DNA from: Linnemannia schmuckeri
Lineage: Eukaryota > Mortierellomycota > Mortierellomycetes > Mortierellales > Mortierellaceae
NCBI GenBank assembly: GCA_029449235.1
Contig: JANATG010000002.1
Location: 3,658,001-3,722,000 of the forward strand
Direction of reading: 5' to 3'
DNA length: 64,000 bases
The translations under genes and the position numbers were made by a program. Positions 22,801 through 33,620 of the stretch are shown one piece after another. Within the stretch, counting starts at the first letter, position 1. Every line of letters begins with the position of its first letter. Below the pieces are notes generated by a model. The model was not told where the DNA came from. It saw only the letters and a program-made list of their open reading frames with translations, and did no database searches.

Positions 22801-24531
22801 CAGTTACTATGATGTGTGTCGCTCTGTACGAAGTGACGCCAGCAAAAGCCAGCTAGCCAAGGCAAGTCAGCAGCCGAAAGAGGACAACCCGCTTCATTTT
22901 TTTGAGAGCATTTCACCGGGTAAGCAGATAACGCCATTACAACAGAGGAGGAATCACCGAGCAAGCTTCACAAGAACGAAACCTGGCAACGTGGCTTTTT
23001 GTATGGTGTGCTCTTTTTTTGTGATTTCCAACGAAGACGATCGATTATCTACCATTAACGCCTAGGAAGGAAAATGAAGTAAGGAGGTTGCTTCAAAGGG
23101 CTAGAAGAAGAGTAATGAAATGAATGTGCGAAGGTACCGACCGACTCATTCAATTGATTGCTCCAGTAAGAGTCGGTTCTTTTCTTCGTCTCAGCCGTCG
23201 AGACAACATAAGAACACTGGCATGGACGTTAAATAAATAAATAAAAAAAAAAAAAAAAAAAAAGGCCACCCGTCATTTTTCCTTTTCTGTATGACAGAAA
23301 CTTTTGAGGTGAACAAGATCACAACCATGACAACGAATTTCGAAGACGGCAAAAGCGCAAAATGTTGTTGCCTTTATTTCCTTTATCTTTTTTGTTTTTA
23401 CTCACCCAGTCTGCACTTTTGTTTTCTTCTGTCTTTGAAGGTCGGAGAACGTCCTCTCTTGCCATGGTTGTGCGACGTAAGAAGATGACCAATCAGACGT
23501 CGCGTGAGATGGGTATGCAAGGTGGATAGGATGGCTCTCCCCTCTCTTTCTCTAGTAAGATTTGATGTTTGTGAACGAAACGAAATTTCAAAGACACAAA
23601 GAAAAAGCATGTGTGTTCTCCTTTGCGTGATAAGTTTCGGTTGTGTTGCAGACACAAAGGACCTTTTCTAGCACTTGGAGGTTTTGGGTTTGATCAACGT
23701 TCGTCCCGGATGATTTTTGAGAAATGATGAATGGTTTGTTTGTGCACATGTTCAAAACCTCATTCATTTCGTTCTTGTTGACCACTTCACTACGCAGTCA
23801 TTGTATTGCATGTGTGATAAACAACAATTGAAAAAAAAAAGAAAAAAAAGAAAAAAACGGGCGGTGGTGTAAAGGATCAATTAACTTTACAAGAAGGGGC
23901 CAAGTGCGAAACGGGAAACGGAAATAAATAAAACAAGGAGGAGGGATCCATTGGGCAATTAAAAGGCGCATTACAGGGGGTCGCTGGCGCTCATTAACTC
24001 GCGTTGAAGAGAGACGAGGTGTTTTTCTGAGAGTGATAATATAGAAAAAACCACATCTAATTGATCAATTGAGAAGTTAGGCGGTCGTTTGAGAATAGGG
24101 ATTCATTACAACGGTAGAAGAAAGACGATTGTTGAAAAAAGGGGAGAAGAGACCATAAATATCCTTTTCTTTTTTTTTTTAAAAAAAAAAAAGATGATAA
24201 AGGCAATAAAGATGAGGGAAGATGATGCAGGATGCCTTGACGGGGTCTCAGCAAGCAATGAACAGTGGAACCAGTTGAATTTTGTAGTTTGTTTGTTGGG
24301 CGTGTGACGATGGAATGGGTACATGTACATGTCATACCATACCATGTCTTGGTGGGTCAAGCAACGGGTTGTGTTTGTGCGCGTTCCTTTTTCGCATCCT
24401 CGCATAAGCAACAGCCAACTAATAATGGTCCGAGGGACAATGATGTTACTATGGTCTATTTTCAATTGAAAGGTGGATGGTGTCATTGGTCCATGGTCCT
24501 TTGTCCTCTACTGCACTCCAATCTGTCCGTT

Positions 24532-24533
24532 GG

Positions 24534-24573
<40 letters not shown>
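24532..24573. repeat. (GTT)n microsatellite, about 13 units
   Basis: A pure GTT repeat sits at the upstream edge of the CT-rich leader of the G alpha gene. No coding frame is supported here. Confidence 0.9.
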
Positions 24574-25286
24574 CAATGCTCACTACCTCCTCTCCTTCTG
24601 TTGTCCGTTGTGTATGTTTTTTTCCTTGTTCTTTCCTCTCGGCTCTCATTTATTTTGTGTCTTCTTCATTCTCACTCACTCTCTCTTCTCTCTTCCTCGC
24701 TTTCCTCTTCCTTTCTCCCTCCCCTTCCACCTCTTCTTCTTCCTCCTCCTTTTTCTCTTTCTACTTCTCTTCTATTCCCTTATTGCTCTCGACTCACAAC
24801 TTTTTTTCTTACCATCGCCACCCGCCTTCTCTCTCCCTCTTTCTCATCCCGACTTCCCCTTCCCTACTTTGTCTCATCCGCACACCCACACTCACTCGCA
24901 TCCACTCCATCCCATCACCATCACTCCCTTTCTTTTTGCGACCACTCGTCGTTCTGTTCACATCACCCTCGTCGTCCATCACTCCTCCTCATTACTACTC
25001 CTTTAGCCTATCTCTATCCAGTCAACAACAAACAAACTTACTTTGTCTCAGACCAACCACGCTACACTTCAACAAACGACCTCTTTAACTCTCACTCTCT
25101 CTCTTTCTCACTCCTCCTTTCACCTTCTTACACCTTCTTACACCTTCTACAAACAACCTTCTTCTACCCTTCCCCCTTTCTTGCTCTCATTCATTCGCCG
25201 AATTCTTTTTATCTATCGTCGCCAGTCTCCTTCCTTACCTCATACCATTATCCCACTCACACACTTACAAAACGACGAGATACACA

Positions 25287-25996
25287 ATGGTAAGTTACGC
25301 CAACCACTCACTCACCCACTCACTCACCCACTCACTCTCACACACACACATACACATACACAAAACCTGTCTCGATCTCTAGGACCAGGACGTACACACT
25401 TCGCAATTCGATTACACACTTACAACGGTCGAGGATACAAAAGAGAGGAAATAGCAACCGTGCAAGGGGAAGAGGGTTGATCCGACTACTGCATTCAACA
25501 ACAGCCAACTTGTCCATACACACGCATACGCATGCTCCAACTCTTTTTTGTGCTTCCTTCCCATATCCACCGCCTACTCGCGCTCTCTTTCTCGTTCCCT
25601 CTTGCCCTCTCATGCCTGCGGTTTTTTGTTTTTTTGTGCTAAACCTTGTTAAAGGTGCCAGATGATTCAGAAGAAACCAAAAAAAAGAGCTTTCCGTGTT
25701 TTGTTTTTCTTTCATCGCTCCGTGGAGTGAACATACCAAAAGGAAGATAGTGGAAAAGCAAAAAGTGAGCGAAGGGAAGGATCAGTCCCTTGGCGTTCAT
25801 CTTGGCATGTGTGCGCACTTCCTTCCCTCTTGATTAATGTACTTTTTTTTTCTTTCATTCTTGGTCTGCTCAACCAAGTCTAAGCGTATTTGTTTCCTTT
25901 GTTGTTTGCTCTCGTTTGGATGAGGACCTATGTCGTTTGTCGGTAGCCAGAAAGAGTGTTTGCTCTCACTCTTTGAGGGTGAAGACCATTTGACAA

Positions 25997-26033
<37 letters not shown>

Positions 26034-26774
26034 AGACAAGAAAAAAAAGTTGTTGGCTGACGATGAAGAAGATCAAGGAAGAGAACAAGGTGACGATTAT
26101 CAATGGAAAGAAGTATCGCAGTATGCTTCTAGACGCGTGTATGTGTGCGTTTGTTTTGATGGATCAGGATGTGGCGAATGGGGACAGAAACAGAGACAAT
26201 CAATGGAGAAAAAACTATGTCAAACTGTCAGCTACTGTAAATGAAAGCTTTCGAGGGCGATCTATAAATCCTCATCCCCTGAAACCTAACGGCCTATTAG
26301 CGATCCATCCTTCACTTTCCATCACCAGCCTACTAACCAGCTTCCCCAGATCGCGTCGTCTAACTAACAGATGTCTTTGATCTAAATGTACGTAGGGTTC
26401 CTGTGTCTCATCACCCTCGGGGGAGGCACAAAGCAAGAAAATTGACCTCGCCCTCAGGGCCGACGAACGGAGGCGCAAACTCGAGGTCAAACTGCTTTTA
26501 CTAGGTAAGGACACATTTCCTCAAGACAAGCATTTATCATGTACATCTACCAGTCAAAAAACATTACGGGGGTGCCCTTGAGCAAGGAGGGCATCTATCG
26601 TAGCTTATTTTCACTTTTCCGACTTTGCACCTCTCGCTCTCGCTTCCTCGATCTCGTTTTTCCTTCGTTCTTGTCGACATCTATTTTTTTTGTTATTGTC
26701 TATTCATCTCTGCCTCCTTCATTTCCTGTCTCTCCATTTTTTTTATTCCTGCAGGTCGCTCCTGCTCCACATCT

Positions 26775-26805
<31 letters not shown>

Positions 26806-29800
26806 CCATTTCCTTGGTCTGTTTGTTGGTTATTATTCTGGGGGACAAAACAAACATTGCCTGTCGGGAAAGGAAGGCTAAAGCGGGAAACCGCGCAAAC
26901 AAACAGTTCTCTCGGCGGATAGAACCAATTTGGTTGGGTGCTATTGCAAGTTGGGAGCAGTTTTCTTTTTCTTTCCTTGCCGTCCCCATTTCACTTGAAG
27001 GGAGGAGGGAAAGAAGAGAAAATGCTCATTATTATTTCCCTTGGGAAGAGGGGACATTGCGTTTCGAGAACGGATATGAGGTTTTGAGATGTTGTATGTG
27101 TGCTTTGAGTTGCTGTTGATTATTGTGATAACTATAGCAATTCAATAGCAACAATAACAACAACAAAACAAAAAAAACAGATTGTGTCGGCGTAGGGGGT
27201 TTTTTTTCAGCTCTGTCATACAAAAAAAGCGCAATATCTTTTGAACAAATAGCCAAGAAAAAAAATCCAAAAAGGACAGAAAACCAGTATGTCAACAAGA
27301 CGTTGATCCATTTAACGTGTACGGACGAGATCGAGAAGGAAGACGAAGCGCGGCTGAAGGTGGGCAGGGCTGTTATGAATGGAGAGACGGGGGGTGTGGA
27401 AAGGAAGAAATGGAGCGTTTTAATTTGATTCCATGATCCAATGACAGGAACACGAAACCGCATGGCAAAATGAGCACAGCAGCGGGGGAGCATGCACACA
27501 AGAAATGAGGCGATGCACACCGTTCTAGAATCAAAAAAAGAAAACCTTTTTTTTGGTCGTATTTTTTCAACAACAAAACAGGACGCCGTGTTCGAGAGAC
27601 CCATTTTTTTTTGGGAGGGAGAGAGATTGAGAAACAGAGGAGAGAAAGAACGGAAAGGAGATCCGTTGGCTATTTTTTTTTTTTTTTTTTTTTTTCACTT
27701 GAATGAAATAAGCAAACACTAACAAACAGGCAATGAGCATCACCAAGACTAAGAGTTTGAATCTGCGCTGCTGGGGCTGGCATAAAGTGCTCGTTTGTTT
27801 GTAAATGTGGATTGTATTTTTTTTTTAACATCGTGACCTTATGGGCTTGACTTGATGCGTGCATGGGATGAGATGGGATGGGATGGAATGGGGGATGTCG
27901 ACTCTTCATGAAAACGCACAACAAAAATAACGAGAGCCCTTGTATTCTTTTGCCAAGCCCAATTCGTGTAATGGAAGCTTGCATCACCTTTTACCTATTT
28001 TTCGGTGATACTTTTAGTATGCGTGCGTATATTTTGTTCTTCACTCTCTGTCGACCAACACCGACAATTTGCCATAATCCCACGTGTGGATGGGGTATCT
28101 AATTGCAAGGTGTGCGTATGTATATTTTGTGAGAGCGAACGGTCGACTGTTATTTTAAATTTGGGGATGAGGTGTTGAGGGTTAATTCGCTTTCGTGGCA
28201 TGCACGAGGATGAGCCAAACGACAAGAGAATCAATATCAACAAAGACCGAGGGAAAATTGAACGGACGGCGTCGGAAAGAACCAATACTCTTTCTCCAAC
28301 TTTCTCGACAATCGAATCAAACGAGTAGATTCACGCTTACGTATCTTACGCAAGCCCTCACGACCTTCACACTAATGCATCTGTTTTGCTAAACTGTTAT
28401 TATTTTCTCAAACTCAAATGAATAGGTGCTGGAGAGGCAGGAAAGACGACGATTATCAAACAGATGAAGTTACTTCACGCCTCTGGGTTCTCGATCCCAG
28501 AGCGGGAGGTCTTCCGCGCGTTCATCTTTAGCAACTTGATTAGTTCGATGCAGTCTATCCTCTCTGCCATGGACGACCACGGCATTTCACTCTCCAACCG
28601 TGACAACGAGGTAAAAATTTTGAATTAGGTCGTGTGTTTCATGCTCTTAAAGTCCTACAGCCTTCGTGCCTGCCTGGCTGACGCTTGTCTTTTTTGTTGT
28701 ACATTGTTTTTAATGTATCCTTTAGCAATATTTGCCAGTATTCGCAACAAACCCAAGGGTGGCCAACGGTACACCCTTCCCACCACAGTACCAGCCGGCT
28801 CTCAAGGCTCTCTGGAAAGATGGCGCTATCCAAAAGGCCTACCGCTTGGGCCACACCTACGCATTAGCCGATAACGTTCACTAGTAAGTTCTCATTTCCT
28901 CCCTATTTTTTTTTTCTTTTTACTCTTTTCGGGCTAAGTAATTTGTTTAATCGTTTTAAGAAAAATAGTTTTCAGACTAATCTTTTTATTTTTTTATTTT
29001 TTTTGTGGACGTAGCTTCTTCAATTCGGTGGATCGGATCTATGAACATGGATATTTGCCAGACGACTCTGATATCTTGAGGTGTCGTGTCAAGTCAACGG
29101 GTATTACTGAGACGACCTTTCATATTGGCAATCTCACCTACAGGTACGGCGCTTTTACGCGGGCACTGGACCATGCGAATGATTTTGCGATGAGTGTGCA
29201 ATGCTGCGGCAACAACAGCAGAACTAACACCCATCACCCCCTTTTTTTTTCTTGTATGAAACAGGATGTTTGATGTGGGTGGACAAAGAAGTGAGCGCAA
29301 GAAGTGGATCCATTGCTTTGAGGGTGTAACGGCAGTGCTGTTCATGGCAGCCATTAGTGGATACGATCAATGTCTTGTTGAAGACAAAGACGCCGTAAGT
29401 GTCCTCTCTTCCTCTTCTCTTCCTCCTCTCATTTACACACGCTCTAATACTTTCACTATGTCTCCCTCCTGCGTATTTTGACCCTTCACATATACTAACC
29501 CACCATTTCATCCCCCACAACTTCCACATAATAGAACCAAATGCAAGAAGCAATGATGTTATTCGACCAAGTCTGCAACTCGCAATGGTTCACCGACACA
29601 TCCATCATCCTATTCCTCAACAAGACCGATATTTTCCGGGAAAAACTTTACTACTCTCGCGTAAAAGATTATTTCCCGGATTATGAGGGCCCGGACACGA
29701 GTGTGGAAGAGGCGACAGAGTTTTTCAGGAAACGTTTTATTCGACTGAACCGGAGTGAACATAAAGAGGTGTATGTGCATTATTCTGACGCGACTGATAC

Positions 29801-29879
29801 GGATCAGTTGAGGAATGTCATGAATTCTGTGAATGATATTATTCTCGCCAGGAATGTGCGGTCTGCGCTTGCTCTTTAA
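25287..29879 (+). CDS. Heterotrimeric G-protein alpha subunit
   Basis: GTP-switch subunit coupling receptors to effectors at the plasma membrane (family knowledge). Seven exons join in frame: 25287-25289, 26396-26504, 28426-28610, 28726-28883, 29015-29143, 29265-29394 and 29535-29879, giving 352 residues, the family norm. Exon 1 contributes only the ATG. Exon 2 begins GSCVSS, so M-G-x-x-x-S forms an N-myristoylation site with a neighbouring Cys for palmitoylation. Motifs are P-loop GAGEAGKT (38-45; the usual form is GAGESGKS), LRCRVKSTG with the GTPase Arg near 176, DVGGQ with catalytic Gln near 202, NKTD near 267, and SDAT in the TCAT position. The C-terminus is NVRSALAL and lacks the usual -4 Cys, so a pertussis-type site is absent. 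Introns 1 and 2 are 1106 and 1921 bases, very long for this locus. Confidence 0.94.
26000..26032. repeat. 33-base A run in G alpha intron 1
   Basis: An unbroken A tract inside the first intron. Further T tracts occur in intron 2 at 26777-26805 and 27673-27695. Confidence 0.9.
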
Positions 29880-30329
29880 GGCAATTGCTGCTGTTGTTGT
29901 TGTTGTTGGAGGAGGATGGCATGGATGAGTGGGAGGAAAGAAGGAGGAGGAGGAATGGAGGAAACGATATGATATCCCCCAATAGACACAATAATTAGTT
30001 TTAATAATAACGCCACCAAAAACCGTGATTTGTACAAAAACCCTTCCATCTTGGACCTTTTCTTGCATCGGCGGTACTTTTTTCTTTATGCTCACTTTTT
30101 CCGATAAGAAGAAAAGAATTGTTTTAAATACATGGAATTTCCATTCAAAACGAAGATTTCACAAAAAAAAAAACATACCAGAATGCGTTATTTCAGTCCA
30201 AAGGTCGAGGGTATGGGGTATTATTGGTAGTGGTTGTGTGTTGTAGTCAAGAAATAGGATAGCTACGGATATCTTCCTCTCGTTTTCTCGCGAGATAACA
30301 AAGAAGGAACAAATAACAATAAATCACTC
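29880..30329. other. Shared 3' spacer, G alpha and membrane-protein genes
   Basis: 450 bases between two convergent stops. It contains a short tgctgttgttgttgttgttgg repeat just after the G alpha stop, then AT-rich sequence. An aataaa word on the plus strand at about 30318-30323 is too near the next stop to assign with confidence. Confidence 0.45.
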
Positions 30330-32051
30330 TTATTTTGACTCCTTGTTGCTGGAGGACTTAGTCGTATCTGCCGTCGAAAAGGGTCCTGTACCGGAGCCAG
30401 ATCCAGAAGACGCCGAAGCCTGGTCAGGAATCGTCATATCCTCTTCATCCTGCTCATCACCAAACGCCGACTTCTCTGCTCCAACAAACGATCCTCGTGG
30501 CGAGTTCTCGTTCGACGCCAAGAATGGGTTGTATGGCCTCAACTTCTCTCCATCTGCTCCCGTCGCTGCTCCTGTAGCCGATGCTGTATTCGTGGCGTTG
30601 TTTCCTGTAACGTTGGCTGACACTGCTAAGGATGGCGGCTGTGACGTAGGAACAGCGGTTGCATCATACGATGGTGGCAGCAGTCCTCCATCCCGAAGAT
30701 TCGATGCAGCGGTGGGTGTGGGTGCAGACAGAGCGGCAGCGGCGGCGGCAGCCAATGCAGCAGCCTCGGCCTGTTGTGGTGTAAGGGCGGGAGAAGATGG
30801 TGGTGGTGGACCCTGAGGCGGTGGGTAGAGTGCGCCAGGAGGTGCTGGAGGATAGAAATTAAGAGCTGGGTGAGCAACTGGATGTGGATACACGGGCCCT
30901 GCTCCTGGCATTGGTGGCCCTCCAGGTGCCCCGCTGGGGAAAGAATACATCCCGATCTCCTCTGCTGCTGGTCCTGTTACCCGTTCGTCCCTGCGATGCA
31001 TTCCATATGACGGCAGTTCTCCATCGTTTTCATCTGTTAAAAAATCAAAAAATAGCGTAAAAGGAACGAATGGTTAATTAAGAGCCAGTCAGCATGTAGT
31101 ATGTTTGCATCACTATTGGCCTGCAAGGAGCAAAATGCTTAAGAGTAATTTACCTGGTCGTCGGTTGACACCGCCTCGACGACTGTAAAGAGCAGGGTTC
31201 TCGCTCGGGTGCAGACCAGTCTGGGCATAGTACTGCATCTGTTGTTGTCTCAGCTTTTGGCGGCGATACCACATGTAGACAAACATCAGACAAAATAGGA
31301 ACAAACTGGCCAGGAGATAGACCTTTGCCGACCGTTGGAGATACGAGCCCGACGATCCATCGCTATAGATATTGCCCTTGCCTGCCCCAATACTCACACA
31401 GGTGCCCTTAAACGATCCATTGGGTTCCTGACTAGATGGAAAGGTGCCCTGACAACGGTTCTGGTCATTATTATAAGATCCATCGGGAGCAATATGCCAA
31501 AGTCCACACTGGCTAGAGGCCTCGCAGGGTTGACTAATTGCCTTGACGGGCTGGCATGTTCCTGGCAGAGACCCCCGAGCGTTGAGAGGCACTGTGTCGT
31601 TTTCATAAGGCGAAGGGTCGGGCAATTGAGCGGTAGGTTGGCAGTAAAAGTTTTCAGCGCAGTTGCCCCTATACTGCATGAGGGAGGTTGGATAGCGCAA
31701 GTCGATAAAGGTCGCAAAGAGTCTCCCTCCTTGGTCAATGCGAAGGATATCACTGGCAACGTCGGTGAAGAGAGGGTTGGGAGGGATGGGTATGGTGGTG
31801 CAATTGGCGCCCTGGGTCTGGTTGGTCAGGGACCCTGTGTATCGGAGGGAAGGGTATTGGCTGGCAAAGTACCATCCGGGCGGGTTGGGGTTGGTGAGGG
31901 TGTTGTTGGTGTCTGGTGGGGGATAGTTGGGTGGTGGTACGAAGGGTTGGCAGAGTTTTCCTGTGGAGTAGAGAAAGCAGGTCTCTGTTGGAGGACACCT
32001 AAGGCCACAGTTGTCCTGGTTGTTGGTTGGCGGAGGATTGAAAGTCGACAT
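30330..32051 (-). CDS. Single-pass membrane protein with PPxY motif
   Basis: I do not recognise the family. Minus-strand exons 32051-31154 and 31033-30330 join in frame to give 533 residues. Residues 1-240 are Cys-rich (CGLRCPPTETC near the start), Pro-rich and carry N-glycosylation sequons, as an extracellular or luminal region would. One membrane segment lies at about 243-261 (VYLLASLFLFCLMFVYMWY), followed by basic residues (RRQKLRQQ), which places the C-terminal half in the cytosol. That tail is Pro- and Ala-rich and contains LPSY (about 306-309) and PPSY (about 419-422). PPxY is the ligand for WW domains of Rsp5/Nedd4 ubiquitin ligases, so an adaptor role is possible (inference). No classical signal peptide is seen at the N-terminus. 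The acidic C-terminal stretch has Ser-rich ends. Confidence 0.85.
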
Positions 32052-33620
32052 TGTGTGCAGTGAAGGAAGTAAAGGAAGAGAAGAGTAATCCAGCGGCCGG
32101 TGTTTTTGAGTGAGTGCGAGTGTTGTGTTGCTGGTGTAAGAGCAAGTGCGAGAGGGAGAGGCGAATGGAGAGTGTGGATGTGTGATTGAAGAGATTAAGA
32201 ATTACAAAGGGAAGAGATGAGGGGGTGAGGATGAAAGAAAAGAAAGGGACAATAAGATAGAGTGGAAAAGGGGAGAAAGAGAGGGGAAAAGAAAAAGAAG
32301 ACGAAAGATGCACTTTTGTTCAGTCAGAAGAATGCAGGGTTCTGGAAGTGGAATGACGAAGATGATGAAGAAAGGAAGAAAGAGAGAAGGAGAGGAGAGA
32401 TTCTTTGGCGAAGGGTGAGAGTACAATGCGGGTGTGCGCAACCACCACGCTGCAGCAGGGGCACTTGTCCTCCCCTATGTACTCCTCAACCACCCCTTGC
32501 GTGCCCTTTGACCTGTCATCTGCCCTTCTCTTTTGTCCATTTCTTTTGTTGTTTGTTGTTTGTTGTTGTACTCTCGCTCTCTCGCTCTTTCTCTCTCTTC
32601 TTTCCCCTCTCTTCTTTTCGCAACGAACATCCCTGTCACATCCGCCGTTCAATTGGCCACGCAACACAAAACACAAAACAGGAGCGATCGATTTTTTGTT
32701 GGGATGGGGTGATAGTGATACAGCAACAGAAGGCCTGGTCTTTCCTTCTTTTCCCAGCTTTCTCTCCTCTTTAGCTCTTCAGGGCAAATCAATGCTTCAG
32801 ATGATGACAATGGTGATCGGGCTGGTTTTCGCCCCCTTTTTGTCTCCTCTCTAGAGGGACAGCATACTTGTATCTTCTCCGACATATCCGCCAGGCAAAC
32901 AAAAAAAAGTGCACCTTTTCTTCCCTTCGCGGCCCCGCACATACACACATTCGCACCATAAGTACAGTAAAAAGAAAAAGAAGAACGAAAAAAAAAAGGG
33001 GGGCGGGGGGCAACAGCCCGCTGTGGTGTGCCCGTGTACATCCAATTCTCCATCCCCACCCTGTCTGAGAAGCAAAAAAAAACTCTTCGCCGACAGATGG
33101 GCAGAGTTTGGGCTGAAGTGTGAAGAGAAAGGGACGGACACAGGGAGGGGACAAAAAGGGACATAAAGGGACATAAAGGGTCTACGTGCATGGAAGGTTG
33201 AGTGGCTTAGAATGAAGAAAAGAATATGGTCCACGGACAGGTACAGGGACAGGGACAGGGCCAAGGTGTGCGAACATGGAGGGACAAAAGACAGGGTTCA
33301 CACCTCATTTAACCTTCCTAGAAATGATGTTTGAAGATAGAAAAAAAAGGCCACCTTTTATAGGGTAAACGAGGGCGGTTTAAGAAGGCGTAGTAAGAAA
33401 ATTCTATGTAGGATCTACTAAAGGAGTAGTGTGTTGACAGGAAGGGATTCATGACAAAAAACAAAAAAAAGGATGCATCTTTTGTGGTATGCAAAAATGG
33501 AAAGGAAAACGACTTACAAGAACAAAGAGTGAAATAACAAGAGGTATGAAGAGAAGCAAGGGAAGAGGAAAGAGACAAAATAAAGGACTAGGAGGAGAAG
33601 AAAGAAAGTAAAAAAAGACA
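32052..33620. other. Leader and spacer between two minus-strand genes
   Basis: The plus strand is GA-rich at 32100-32400 (CT-rich leader of the membrane-protein gene). CT-rich sequence then runs over 32470-32640, followed by mixed sequence with short A runs. A small repeat of gggacataaa and acagggaca units occurs at about 33150-33260. No gene is supported. Confidence 0.45.

Larger units (their letters stand above)
19577..25286. other. Long spacer between divergent LPAAT and G alpha genes
   Basis: Next to LPAAT the plus strand is GA-rich with simple repeats (19720-19830). The middle (20400-24300) is mixed AT-rich sequence, with a TATATAAA word near 21412 and an 18-base A run near 23246. One minus-strand frame at 22542-22964 has Thr repeats and then basic, hydrophobic sequence; I see no homology signal and did not call it. 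From about 24590 to 25286 the plus strand is almost pure pyrimidine and serves as the G alpha leader. Confidence 0.45.

Noticed and set aside
24265..25293. Long plus-strand open frame (about 340 codons) ending at the G alpha start
   Set aside because: It is open because the sequence is nearly pure pyrimidine with few stop codons; the product is Ser/Leu/Phe/Pro noise, and the G alpha ATG with its donor lies inside its end.
27032..27604. Minus-strand open frame of 190 codons inside G alpha intron 2
   Set aside because: Hydrophobic low-complexity translation of AT-rich sequence; no domain and no splice context.
32262..33264. Overlapping frames on both strands between the PPSY and fucosyltransferase-like genes
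   Set aside because: All are low in complexity and lie in leader-type purine/pyrimidine sequence.
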